A stretch of 64,000 nt of DNA, taken from positions 53,793 through 117,792 of IMG/VR virus record IMGVR_UViG_3300018421_000010. The stretch is one strand, 5' to 3'. Position numbers and translations under genes: made by a program. The notes below the pieces were generated by a model that saw only the letters and a list, made by a program, of their open reading frames with translations, searched no databases and was not told the origin of the DNA. Every line of letters begins with the position of its first letter. Within the stretch, counting starts at the first letter, position 1. The stretch is from a virus. Of this stretch, positions 35,101-43,666 are shown piece after piece.

Positions 35101-38100
35101 AAAAACTTGATGAAGATGTTCAAGTTGATGATAGTAGCCAAGGGCTTCTATTTACTTTTGTTGATGCACGTATTCCAGACATGTCTAGTATCAATGACAT
35201 TACACCTATTGAAGGCTTCCAACAAGGCGAATACATTTGGGTTGATGGAGAAAAAGGTAACTGGCAAGTACTTGAGAAAAATAAAGTATATGAACTAGCT
35301 GCTATTAACAACAACACTTCAACAACTAGATCGTTTGGCAGTGCAATAGCAGTTGACGAATACAATAGAGACTTTATTGTTGCTGATCCAGCACATACTG
35401 TTACTGAGACACTACAGCGTGATTCAAATGACGTTGTAACAAAAGTAATTAAAACATCAGACGCAAAGGTTAATGTTTATGCTAGACCAAACGATGTAAC
35501 ACAGCATAGACTAATACAAACAATTACATTACCAGAGTCATTATACGAATCTGGATTTAATACACAATATAGTGTAGAAGAGAAACGTCCGCTGTTTACA
35601 GGGTTTGGATCTGTAATAGCACTATCTCCTGACACTAAGTTTCTTGCTGTTGGTTTACCAGATGCAGGAAATGTACCTTCATATTTCTTAGGGGACTGGA
35701 ATTCAGCACTAACATATAATACTGAAGATGTTGTGTTATATAATGGAAAGTTTTATAAAGCATTATCAGACGGACTAATTGCAACTTCACCTGATCTAGT
35801 AGCAGACTGGGAAGAAGTTGGTTACAATCCAGTCGATAGTAAATCAACTTCTAACAGTGGCGTAGATGGACAAGGTATTGTTGTTGTTTACGGAAGAACC
35901 GGAAGCGGAAGTTTTAGTATTCTCTTTATAATGCAATCACCTGAAATAGAAGCATATCAAAAGTTTGGTGAAAAGATTACTATTGCTAAAGTAGGTGAAG
36001 AAAGTTATAGAATGTTTGTAAGTGCAGTACGCCAAGGTAGCGTTGGTGCTGTATTTGTATTTGACAGAAACATTGATACAGGCGGCTTATGGAAATACCG
36101 TCCAGATTTATACCTACCACTAGCAGCAAATCCAGACGGTACTAGCGATGTTGAAATCAGTACAATTTCTATGGACTTTGGTCAAAGTGTTGCACATTCA
36201 AGAGATGGTAAAATATTAGCAGTTAGTGCTCCAAACGCAAACAGCGTTTATTATGAAAACTACAAAGGTCAGTATAGTCCGAGTCTTACATATGCTGTAG
36301 ATACAGTTGTAGAATACAACGGTGCATACTGGAAAAAACTTACCACAGCAGGTGCAGGAACATTGCCGGCACTTGGAATCAACTGGGAAGAATTAACACA
36401 AGATACTAGTGGAAGTTTTGGTAAGGTATTTGTTTACAAGTATGAAAATAACAAATACAACCTTGTACAAACAATAAATGAAAGAACACTAGACAATCTA
36501 GACTTTGGGCAAGGAGACAAGTTTGGTTACAGTATTGCATTTACTAAAGATGCTGCAACTCTTGTAATTGGATCGCCTGCTTATGATACTAATTTAACTG
36601 ACACAGGAAAAGTTGTAATTCTTGAAAATGATTTTGCTACAACTTCATCAAATGTAAATTACAGTTTAGTACAAACACTGCAAGTTAGATCGCAAGTTAA
36701 TCAACAGTTTGGTGTTGGAGTAAGCATTAGTGACGATGTTATTGTAGTTGGATCTCGCCGAGGCGATCAAATACAACCAATAATGATTGACAACGGCGAA
36801 ACAACATTTGACTCTGATTCAACATATATTTCAAATGTATTTGAAAACACAGGAAAAATTGATGTTTACCGTAAGTACAAAGGTCAATACACATACGAAG
36901 ATAGTTTAGTTGTTCCAGACGAAAATGCAAGCAACCTAGGCGAAAACGTAATAGCTAACAAGAATCACGTTATTACAGGCGTTAATGCTTATAATGATCT
37001 TCAAGGTGCAGTGCTTGATTTCCATAGACCACAAAATGAATCAGTTTGGAAAGTACACAGACAAGCAATATTCCCTGCAGATGTAACTAAGATCAAAAGT
37101 GCGTTCTTGTATGACACAAGAAAAAATATTGTCTTAAAAGAATTAGATGTTATCGATCCATTGCAAGGAAAAATTGTAGGAGCAGTAGAACAAGAATTAA
37201 AATATAAAACATTTTGGGATCCAGCAGTTTATACTGTTGGCAATGAAACACTAAATGTTGATGAAGTTGGTTCTTGGGACGGTACACATTTAGGCGAAGT
37301 ATGGTGGGATTTAACTACAGCTCGTTTTGTAAACTATCATCAAAATTCAGCACTCTATAGAGGTAATAACTGGAGTAAATTAAATGAGTATGGTAGTATT
37401 GATGTATATGAATGGATAAGTTCAAAATTCAAACCTAGTGAATACGATGCTCTATCTGATACTGAAGAAGCGTTGGCATTAGGTATTTCAGGAAAATCCA
37501 AATATGGTGATGCAGCATATTCTATAGCAAGAGAATACGATCCTGTTGCTAAAATATTTACTAGCAAATATATGTTCTGGGTAAAAGGTAAAACAACAAT
37601 ACCGTATGTTGAAGGCCGCAGCATGGATGTGTCTTCTATGGCAACATTGATTGCAGATCCTAAAGCAGCTGGATATACACACATTGCTATAACAAGTAAT
37701 GACAGTTTTGTGTTATATAATGCAAAACAATATCTAAACGATAAAGATACAGCATTGAATATTAGATTCTGGACAACAGACAAAATTGATACAAATATTC
37801 ATAGACAGTATCAAATAGTTTCTGAAGGATTAGATATTAGTGTTCCTAATGACACTATTGTTGACAAATGGTTTGACAGTTTAGTAGGATTTACACCTAC
37901 AGGGCTACCAGTTCCTAATATTAATATTAATGAAAAACAACGTTATGGAATTTTAAACAAGCCAAGACAAAGCATGTTTAAAAATAGAATAGAAGCATTA
38001 AAACAAGCAGTAGAATACTGTAATTATATTTTCTCTAAAAACGTTCTTGTAGATGATTTTGATTTAACTCCTTTGTTTGAAAAAGAAGCAGTGCCTGATG

Positions 38101-41100
38101 AATTTTCAAGATTATATGACCTTGAAATTACAGACGACCTTGAACTTACTTTTATTGCAACAGGTAAATTAACAACTGCTGAGTTAGAAATAGTTGTTGA
38201 TGACGGACAAGTAAAAGATGTAATTGTTGTTAACGAAGGTAGAGGTTATATTAAACCTCCAAAACTTGAAGTAGTTGGTCAAGGCAAGAACGCAGAAATT
38301 GAAGCTGAAGTTGATAAGTTTGGTAGAATATCAAATATTATTATTAAAAATCCTGGTACAGGATATTTAGATGATACTTATATTTCTGTAAGACAATACA
38401 CAGTATTAAGCACAAACGTTGACAATACAGGTAAATGGGGTCTATACACTTATGACTCTAGAAACAAAAAGTGGCAATTAACTAGAGTACAATCTTATGA
38501 TGTAACAAATTATTGGTCATATATTGATTGGTATGCAACTGGGTTTAATGAAAAAACTCCAGTAGACTTTTTGCTAGAAGGATCATATCAATTACAAGAC
38601 ATTAATCCAAGACCAGGACAAGTAGTTAAGATTTCTAATATTGGTAGTAGCGGAACTTGGTTATTACTGCAAAGAAACAACGAAGTTAACGAAAATGATA
38701 TTAACTTAAATTATAATGTTGTTGGTAGGCAAAATGCTACAATTCAATTGAGTGACGAACTTTATAACTTTGATGCAAATGTATTGGGGTATGACGGTAT
38801 TAGTTATGAAGAAATTAACTATGATAGTATTCCTACCCAAGAAGTAAGAGCAATACTGGAAACAATTAGAAATAATATTTTTGTTGATAATTTACAGGTA
38901 GAATTTAACAACTTATTCTTCAACTCAATTCGTTACATAATGGTTGAACAGCCAGCAGTTGATTGGATATTCAAAACAAGTTTTGTAAAAGCAAAACACA
39001 ATGTTGGTTCTCTTGAACAACGTTCTACATATAAAAATGATAATCTTATTTCGTATGAAGATTATGTTAACGAAGTTAAACCATACAAAACTAAAATTCG
39101 TGAATTTGTAAGCAGTTATACTAATGTTGAAACTGTTAATACTCTTACTACAGATTTTGATCTAAAATCAAACAACAATATTAAAGTAAGAGACAACAGA
39201 CTTGAACTTGTAGACAACAATTCTACACTAAGCATTTATCCAGACAAGAGTTGGAAAGACAATCACTCATATGGCATAACTGAAATTGCAATACAAAATG
39301 CAGGAAGCGGATATCAAACAGCACCTGAATTAACAATCCAAGGCGGTGGCGGCACTGGAGCAACTGCTCGTGCATTTATTGGACGCAATGGTATTATTAC
39401 TAATGTTGTGGTTACTAACCCTGGAACAGGCTATTATTCAAGACCAGAAGTTATTATAAACGGCTCAGTTGACGACACAGGCGAGGACGCAGTTCTTATT
39501 GCTGTACTTGGCAATGACACTGTAAGAAAAAATAATCTTACTGTTAAGTTTGATAGAATTGTTGGCACACAAGAAATTTCTACACTAGATGTTACAGAAA
39601 CATTTACAGGTACTGGACTAATAACAACTTTTGCACTAAAATGGCCAGTTGATTTGAGAAAAGGTCTTACAACTGTTACAGTAAATGGTACTGAACTTTT
39701 AGAAAGTGAATTTACATTAGGAAATGCATCAACGTTCCATGAAACATTTACAAAATCATACGGTCATTTAGAAATTCCTAATCCACCCGATGCAACAAAT
39801 GAAATTGTGGTATCATATAAAAAAGACATTTCGTTCTTAAGAGCATACGATAGAGTCAAATACTATTACATGCCAATTGCTGGTCAACTTGCAAACGATC
39901 CAGGAGCACTAATGACTGGTATTGACTACGGCGGTGTTAATGTAACTGGATTTGGATTTGAACCTTCCGGTGGTTGGGGAACAGATGGTACTTCTTGGGA
40001 TAATGTAACTTGGGAAGGTGCAGACGAAACTTTTACAGATGTTACAATTTACAGTGATAGCAATATAGCAACATATACATTTGAACTTCCACCTCCAAGT
40101 GGAGAAAGTTGGAACGTATATGTAAACGGTGTAAGAATTGATGATCCTAATTTTGGAACAACAACTCCTGTAACAAATACAAATGCAGTAATGAAAACAA
40201 TACATGGTGACGATTCAACTGTTGCATTTGATATTCCTTTACAAGATGTGTCATCTTTAATATTAGGTGATGGAAATTCAGAACAAATTATTCTAAGAAA
40301 AACAACCAGCGATGGTAGTTATATTCCTGTAGGCGTAGACATTGACAGTGTTGTAAATGGTGGTGATTTAGGTTATACAGTTTCAACTGGATATAACCCA
40401 GAAGATATTACTATGGACGGTGATGGGTTTGTTACTGAAACAACCAGCGGCGGCTTAGAAGAACAATTACCAGGACACGTATCAGAAGCAATAGACATGT
40501 TTGTTTATAACCTATCTAAGAGTGGTGGCCCACAAATTAACAGCATAAGTTATATTGCTGACGGCAATACTAAGAGCTTTGCATATATTGCAGATCCGCA
40601 AAGTAAAGATGCACTAATTGTTAAAGTTAATGACCGTATATTGCGTCCAACAGAGTACAAGTATACTCCAAACTTTGCAGCATACAGTGATTTCTTAAAC
40701 GCATATCAAAGTAATTTAGATATTAGACAGACTAGACTTCCTGTAGTAACTGCTGAAATTGCAGATATTGATAGTCAACTTACAACTCTTAATACTCAGC
40801 TTGATGCAGCACTAGATGATATTACAAATGCCAGCCAGGCTATTAGTTTTTGGACTAGTGAAAGAGATTTTTATGAAACTCAAATATTGTTTATACAATC
40901 ACAGCTATCAGGATTAGATCCGTCAAATCCACTATTTGGTCAACTGCAATCACAGCTTGGTGCAGCTCAAGCAGCTCTAACTAATGCAGAAAACAACTTG
41001 TCAGATGCACAAGATGATCTAGCAACAGCAGAATCTACTAGAGATGCTGTTAGTGCAGAAATAGCAACACTTGAAAGTGACAAGACATCACTTGAAAGCG

Positions 41101-43028
41101 AGCAAACAGTTTTAGAGTCTGAAATTAGAGATTTAGAAATTGATATTCAATCATTGAATGACTACTTAATAAATCCAGGAAAAACTATTATTCTTAATAC
41201 GGAACCAAATGCTAATGATATTGTTACTATAATGACATTTGGTACTAACGGTAATGACATTATTTTGATTGACGAGTTTAAAGGTGATGGCAGTACTAAT
41301 GAATTTGTTACTCCACTTAAATTTACAGACAACTTAAGAGTGTTTGCAACAGTTAACGGTAAACGAGTAAATCCAAGATTGTTTGTTACAACAGAAGATT
41401 ATGAACAATCAAACAGATTGGGACTTGACTTTAATCCAACACCTGATGCAAATGCAGATATCAAGTATACTGTTTATAATAGTGATGCTCCAGATTACAG
41501 TTATATACAAAGACAGATATTTACAACTGATGGAAGTACAACAACTTATGATCTAGATCCTACACCTTATGGTGCAATACCTAGTGCAAACTTCCTAGTA
41601 GTATTTGCAGATAACAAAATGCTTAACGGTGGATACACACAGGTTTATACAGCAACAGACTCAGACGTTTATCAAGTTGATTTAAGCGATTTTAGTGATG
41701 GCGAATTTAGTGCAGATCATACAGAAGTTTATGTTGACGGAGAACTAAGAAGTCTTGGTATAGACTATCAGATTGACTTTGGTAATAACGAAATTAATTT
41801 TACACCTGGTAAAATCAGTGCTGGACAAGAAATTAAGATATTCATTATGACGCTAGGCGAATATTATGTAATGAACGGCAAGTTGGTATTCCCAACAGCA
41901 CCTGCTTCTGGTACAGATATTATGATAATGAGTTTCTATAACACAGACCTGTTTGATACAAAACACAGATCTAAAACAGTACTAAGCAGAAGAACACTTA
42001 CACCTGATAGTCAATGGTACAGAAGCAGTGTTGCAGCTAATGCTGGTATTATTTTACTTGATACAAAAGTTTCAAATGCAAACTATGTACTAGTTGCAGT
42101 CAACGGACAAATGCTAACACCTCACAGAGATTATACTATTATTGAAGGCGGTGCAGCAATACAAGTTGACATTGCTCGTAATATTAATAAAACAGACAAG
42201 TTTAGTATAGTTGTGTTTGATTACGATCCTGTTGAAAAGAGTTTTGCGTTTAGACAGTTTACTGATAATCTAAATAGAACGCATTATAAAGCAATCAACA
42301 CAGATAAATCAACAAAACTTGCTGCTGAATTAAATTGGTATGATAATACTATTATAGTTGAAGATTCAAGCATACTTGATACACCAAATGCACAACAAAA
42401 TGTTCCAGGAATTATTTTTATAGGTTCTGAGCGTGTTGAATTTATGAAGAAAGACGGTAACGTACTAAGTCAACTAAGAAGAGGAACACTTGGCACAGCA
42501 ACTAAAGAAAATTATGCAATAGGTGAAGAAGTACTAAACCAAGGTAAAAGTTTAACTGTTGATTATTTAGACACAGAAATAACAGAAATATTCTACGGAG
42601 ATGGTGTAACACAAGAATTTGCACTGCCATACACTCCGAGGTTAAATACATCAACAATTGGTGCCGGTAATACTTGGAATAGACAACATGAAACTGATTC
42701 AAGCGTTACTCCAGTTCCAGAAACATATGGACAAGCAGATGATATTGAAGTTTTTGTTGAAGGCAAGCGTTTGTTAAAAGCTCCTTGCACAGCATATAAT
42801 CCAGATAAAAACCAAGCAAGTCCAGCAGGTGATAGTAATTTACCTGCAGATTTTAGCGTTGACGGTACAGCAAAAGTACGCTTAACAGTGCCGCCAAAGG
42901 TTGGAGCAAAGATAATTGTTAAGCGTAAACAAGGAGTATTGTGGACAGAGCGTGGAGTTAGCCTAGCAGATACAGAAAATGCCATAGGTAAGTTCTTACG
43001 TGCTCAAACAGTTTCGTTTCCAAAATAA
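29109..43028 (+). CDS. Giant baseplate wedge/fibre protein (4639 aa)
   Basis: The largest gene here, one uninterrupted frame taking about 22% of the window. The N terminus (about 20-160: RKTSLDLLPKYFRSNTNKKF, then YYSWDPRVDWDKLTNYREYY) and its place directly after gp6 suggest a gp7-type wedge protein; T4 gp7 has 1032 residues. Modules seen: CBM5/12-like motifs (W/Y-x-Y-x-D-x-V-x-Y-x-G-x-x-Y) near 1415, 1671, 2195 and 2386; seven FG-GAP-like repeats at about 2075-2630, a likely propeller; paired GxGY modules near 3040-3095 and 3395-3460; a coiled coil near 3860-4020; and beta repeats to the end. It probably forms a large peripheral baseplate structure that touches the host surface. Propeller and sugar-binding roles are inferred. 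Confidence 0.8.
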   Translation: MANEQQETNLPGETRDERKTSLDLLPKYFRSNTNKKFLAATLDPLIQDGQIEKLNGYLGRKTAKSFKTTDNYLQDVTDDRQNYQLEPALVVKDNNENITYYKDYNDYINQIRAYGGNTVNHSRLNTQEYYSWDPRVDWDKLTNYREYYWISQGPVAISIAGQEKGITSTYTVKLQNNGDNKSYILSPDGLTNNPTIKLFRGQTYNFEVDQKNNPFFIKTKKTKDGFEYNEDVVNNGIEKGIVTITIDQNTPDILYYVNTADLNASGLIQVLEIEENTEIDVDNEIVGKKTYQLKSGHYLSNGMKVNFLGDVTPAKYAEGNWYVEGVGKEIVLVSEQELETTYPGQVLEELQFDDVAFDIVPFDQNSEKDKDYITINRAAYDGNHWSRANRWFHKDVIEKSFEIVGLTPVIDQTARANRPILEFIPGIQLYNNGWNRIGDVDLVDTTTTNIMSEIEGSIGYYVDNINLVEGMRVIFTADTDLLIRDKIFTVKFIRFENERLITLIPDNDIEIATGDTVIVKSGKVNQGKQFWFNGTQWTEAQQKTASNQPPLFDLFDGNGVSLSDSSVYGATSFVGNKVFSFAVGNGTADSVLGFPLKYLSISNIGDILFECNLLSDTYEYVKNEKKFSINADDTYIKVWRRATKTFGYHSAWERAVTESKQEVIRHYIADLTRNSFEIDVYDSPAELSDLKVKVFVNNKLRRDYTLTTGANGSLYVTFDADLNENDGIIIKTTSLENKNDNGYYEFPLNLQNNPNNDNPVNITLGEITDHVESIANAHPDFEGSFPGVTNLRDIATLSGYGTRFVKHSGPLNIALYHLTNKDTNVIKAIEYAAKSYDTFQKTFLDQITTFNITNDPNIDVDNILENITKTNKVGDSFYNSGMVPFRAFNKIVHTVVDPSFELYGISEIYEPYKHQDKALLVYLNNEQLLLGSEYEFIDDNFVKILKTLAVDDTIEIREYSTLVGNYIPPTPSKLGMLPKYEPKKYLDTTLRIPVNVIQGHDGSIIRAFDDYRDELILELERRIYNNIKIQYTNDLIDIYNFYPGGFRTTDYSLTETNNILRPMFLKWHKNLTTSYTDNTFYAEGEPFTYNYSSGSFNGKQLPGFWRGIYLYWYDTDRPHLTPWEMLGYSIQPTWWEDTYGPAPYTSENLILWRDLQEGRIKEPGNQRVDNDFSRPGLLDIIPVDENGRLKDPIFTNIAQNYEATLFGSEYKFGDFAPVENAWRRSSTYRFSQLAAWFLSKPSQVFGVYLDRAHTARDVSGIVKYAGEYVSLAGLSDKVSNTALASGLIDYVNNWLYQTSSSFVENYKFDLANATNQLGAKLAGYTEKSKFRLILDSRTPLNEGNVFIPSENYEIFLNKSSPVDVLAYSGVIIEKRTNGFLIRGYDQKFPYFTYRPVLTSQNDTLITIGAISESFINWAEEKNYIEGKTVQYAGNFYRCKESHTSDENFDETKFVRLPSLPTVGGNSYFYRKLYDQIGYKVLTYGTVLKTVQEVVDFIFGYSKYLEEQGFIFDNYDNENQILQDWETSIKEYVFWTTQNWAEGTVIALSPGAQTFSLDVEYTNVDSLNNDFYDYEIYNSSGTRVPIQNLEVTRANNKFTVESLGEEGIYFARLHLVQTEHVVLLDNTTVFNDTIYEKSAGYRQERIKVLGYKTILWDGGLTTPGFIFDNVVINDWQPFQTYKIGDIVKHKEYLYSATSKVVAGEYFDTKNWQKIDNQQTSVLLPNWDYRAEQFTDFFDLDTDNFDTEQQRLAQHTIGYQKRRYLENIINDDVSQYKFYQGMILDKGTKNVLSKMFDKLGAADKESLEFYEEWAIKSGDYGAVDSFVEVEYLIDESLVRLEPQPFELVDAINSSSTDLVYRLSKEDVYSKFDGYNHKPFMQTNKLPDFIRTAGNVDENDVTANVKTIDDILKLNIDEFKVGSTVWVSFYNSTWNILRLQNSKINVLSAAASGTDVRVKLTQPNAVSVGDIIGIKNISAEVDKFYKVKSVDSYTVILAADKKLDEDVQVDDSSQGLLFTFVDARIPDMSSINDITPIEGFQQGEYIWVDGEKGNWQVLEKNKVYELAAINNNTSTTRSFGSAIAVDEYNRDFIVADPAHTVTETLQRDSNDVVTKVIKTSDAKVNVYARPNDVTQHRLIQTITLPESLYESGFNTQYSVEEKRPLFTGFGSVIALSPDTKFLAVGLPDAGNVPSYFLGDWNSALTYNTEDVVLYNGKFYKALSDGLIATSPDLVADWEEVGYNPVDSKSTSNSGVDGQGIVVVYGRTGSGSFSILFIMQSPEIEAYQKFGEKITIAKVGEESYRMFVSAVRQGSVGAVFVFDRNIDTGGLWKYRPDLYLPLAANPDGTSDVEISTISMDFGQSVAHSRDGKILAVSAPNANSVYYENYKGQYSPSLTYAVDTVVEYNGAYWKKLTTAGAGTLPALGINWEELTQDTSGSFGKVFVYKYENNKYNLVQTINERTLDNLDFGQGDKFGYSIAFTKDAATLVIGSPAYDTNLTDTGKVVILENDFATTSSNVNYSLVQTLQVRSQVNQQFGVGVSISDDVIVVGSRRGDQIQPIMIDNGETTFDSDSTYISNVFENTGKIDVYRKYKGQYTYEDSLVVPDENASNLGENVIANKNHVITGVNAYNDLQGAVLDFHRPQNESVWKVHRQAIFPADVTKIKSAFLYDTRKNIVLKELDVIDPLQGKIVGAVEQELKYKTFWDPAVYTVGNETLNVDEVGSWDGTHLGEVWWDLTTARFVNYHQNSALYRGNNWSKLNEYGSIDVYEWISSKFKPSEYDALSDTEEALALGISGKSKYGDAAYSIAREYDPVAKIFTSKYMFWVKGKTTIPYVEGRSMDVSSMATLIADPKAAGYTHIAITSNDSFVLYNAKQYLNDKDTALNIRFWTTDKIDTNIHRQYQIVSEGLDISVPNDTIVDKWFDSLVGFTPTGLPVPNININEKQRYGILNKPRQSMFKNRIEALKQAVEYCNYIFSKNVLVDDFDLTPLFEKEAVPDEFSRLYDLEITDDLELTFIATGKLTTAELEIVVDDGQVKDVIVVNEGRGYIKPPKLEVVGQGKNAEIEAEVDKFGRISNIIIKNPGTGYLDDTYISVRQYTVLSTNVDNTGKWGLYTYDSRNKKWQLTRVQSYDVTNYWSYIDWYATGFNEKTPVDFLLEGSYQLQDINPRPGQVVKISNIGSSGTWLLLQRNNEVNENDINLNYNVVGRQNATIQLSDELYNFDANVLGYDGISYEEINYDSIPTQEVRAILETIRNNIFVDNLQVEFNNLFFNSIRYIMVEQPAVDWIFKTSFVKAKHNVGSLEQRSTYKNDNLISYEDYVNEVKPYKTKIREFVSSYTNVETVNTLTTDFDLKSNNNIKVRDNRLELVDNNSTLSIYPDKSWKDNHSYGITEIAIQNAGSGYQTAPELTIQGGGGTGATARAFIGRNGIITNVVVTNPGTGYYSRPEVIINGSVDDTGEDAVLIAVLGNDTVRKNNLTVKFDRIVGTQEISTLDVTETFTGTGLITTFALKWPVDLRKGLTTVTVNGTELLESEFTLGNASTFHETFTKSYGHLEIPNPPDATNEIVVSYKKDISFLRAYDRVKYYYMPIAGQLANDPGALMTGIDYGGVNVTGFGFEPSGGWGTDGTSWDNVTWEGADETFTDVTIYSDSNIATYTFELPPPSGESWNVYVNGVRIDDPNFGTTTPVTNTNAVMKTIHGDDSTVAFDIPLQDVSSLILGDGNSEQIILRKTTSDGSYIPVGVDIDSVVNGGDLGYTVSTGYNPEDITMDGDGFVTETTSGGLEEQLPGHVSEAIDMFVYNLSKSGGPQINSISYIADGNTKSFAYIADPQSKDALIVKVNDRILRPTEYKYTPNFAAYSDFLNAYQSNLDIRQTRLPVVTAEIADIDSQLTTLNTQLDAALDDITNASQAISFWTSERDFYETQILFIQSQLSGLDPSNPLFGQLQSQLGAAQAALTNAENNLSDAQDDLATAESTRDAVSAEIATLESDKTSLESEQTVLESEIRDLEIDIQSLNDYLINPGKTIILNTEPNANDIVTIMTFGTNGNDIILIDEFKGDGSTNEFVTPLKFTDNLRVFATVNGKRVNPRLFVTTEDYEQSNRLGLDFNPTPDANADIKYTVYNSDAPDYSYIQRQIFTTDGSTTTYDLDPTPYGAIPSANFLVVFADNKMLNGGYTQVYTATDSDVYQVDLSDFSDGEFSADHTEVYVDGELRSLGIDYQIDFGNNEINFTPGKISAGQEIKIFIMTLGEYYVMNGKLVFPTAPASGTDIMIMSFYNTDLFDTKHRSKTVLSRRTLTPDSQWYRSSVAANAGIILLDTKVSNANYVLVAVNGQMLTPHRDYTIIEGGAAIQVDIARNINKTDKFSIVVFDYDPVEKSFAFRQFTDNLNRTHYKAINTDKSTKLAAELNWYDNTIIVEDSSILDTPNAQQNVPGIIFIGSERVEFMKKDGNVLSQLRRGTLGTATKENYAIGEEVLNQGKSLTVDYLDTEITEIFYGDGVTQEFALPYTPRLNTSTIGAGNTWNRQHETDSSVTPVPETYGQADDIEVFVEGKRLLKAPCTAYNPDKNQASPAGDSNLPADFSVDGTAKVRLTVPPKVGAKIIVKRKQGVLWTERGVSLADTENAIGKFLRAQTVSFPK

Positions 43029-43031
43029 ATA
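43024..43031 (+). promoter_or_regulatory. Late promoter AATAAATA overlapping a stop codon
   Basis: AATAAATA followed by C; its TAA at 43026-43028 is the stop codon of the giant gene. It lies 21 nt before the next start and would serve the fibre genes. Confidence 0.6.
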
Positions 43032-43052
43032 CAGTATGGTAGAGAGAAAAAA

Positions 43053-43664
43053 ATGACAGCTATAAAAGAACCAAGTGGAATACACGTAGAAGGACATATT
43101 AAAATATATGATCCTGAAACACAAGAAGTTTACGTTAACAAGCGTAATGCTATTCATTATGAGAACATGAGTATTGCTTTAGCAGAAAGTATTGCTAATG
43201 CAGGTCAAGGTAACATATATGAAATGAGCTTTGGCAACGGCGGTACAGCAGTTGATCCAACAGGCATTATTACTTACTTAACACCTAACTCAACCGGTAC
43301 TAATGCAAGTTTGTATAACCAAACTTTTAGTAAAGTTGTTGATGACCGTAGCACAGAAAATACTGATCCGCTACGAAACAGAATTGAAACAAGACACGTC
43401 ACTGGCGTCAACTACACTGATATAGTCGTTAGCTGTCTACTAGACTATGGTGAGCCAGAAGGACAAGATGCTTTTGATAACTCTACCGATACAGAAGCAT
43501 TGTTTGTATTTGACGAACTTGGTCTAAAAGCAAAACGCACTACAGGTGATAACTTGTTAGTAACACACGTTATTTTCCACCCTGTGCAAAAATCATTAAA
43601 CAGACTTATACAGATTGACTATACAGTTAGAATCCAAAGTCTGTCAGGAGGCAGTGAGGTTTAA
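43053..43664 (+). CDS. Baseplate/fibre-region structural protein (203 aa)
   Basis: A 203-aa protein lying between the giant wedge protein and the fibres. It has mixed alpha/beta character: IHVEGHIKIYDPETQEVYVN at the N terminus, NMSIALAESIANAGQGNIYE and MSFGNGGTAVDPTGII in the middle, then VVSCLLDYGEPEG and a C-terminal beta part (LLVTHVIFHPVQKSLNRLIQ). No catalytic motif. By T4 order this is the slot of gp8, another wedge protein, though I cannot confirm homology and it is shorter than T4 gp8 (334). It is followed 2 nt later by the collar fibre, so the products probably assemble together. Confidence 0.7.
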   Translation: MTAIKEPSGIHVEGHIKIYDPETQEVYVNKRNAIHYENMSIALAESIANAGQGNIYEMSFGNGGTAVDPTGIITYLTPNSTGTNASLYNQTFSKVVDDRSTENTDPLRNRIETRHVTGVNYTDIVVSCLLDYGEPEGQDAFDNSTDTEALFVFDELGLKAKRTTGDNLLVTHVIFHPVQKSLNRLIQIDYTVRIQSLSGGSEV

Positions 43665-43666
43665 CG

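Noticed and set aside
29109-43028. The giant frame as an assembly fusion of several genes
   Set aside because: No internal stop, strong ribosome site or change in composition was noticed along the frame, and modules repeat across it, so one gene is the simpler reading.
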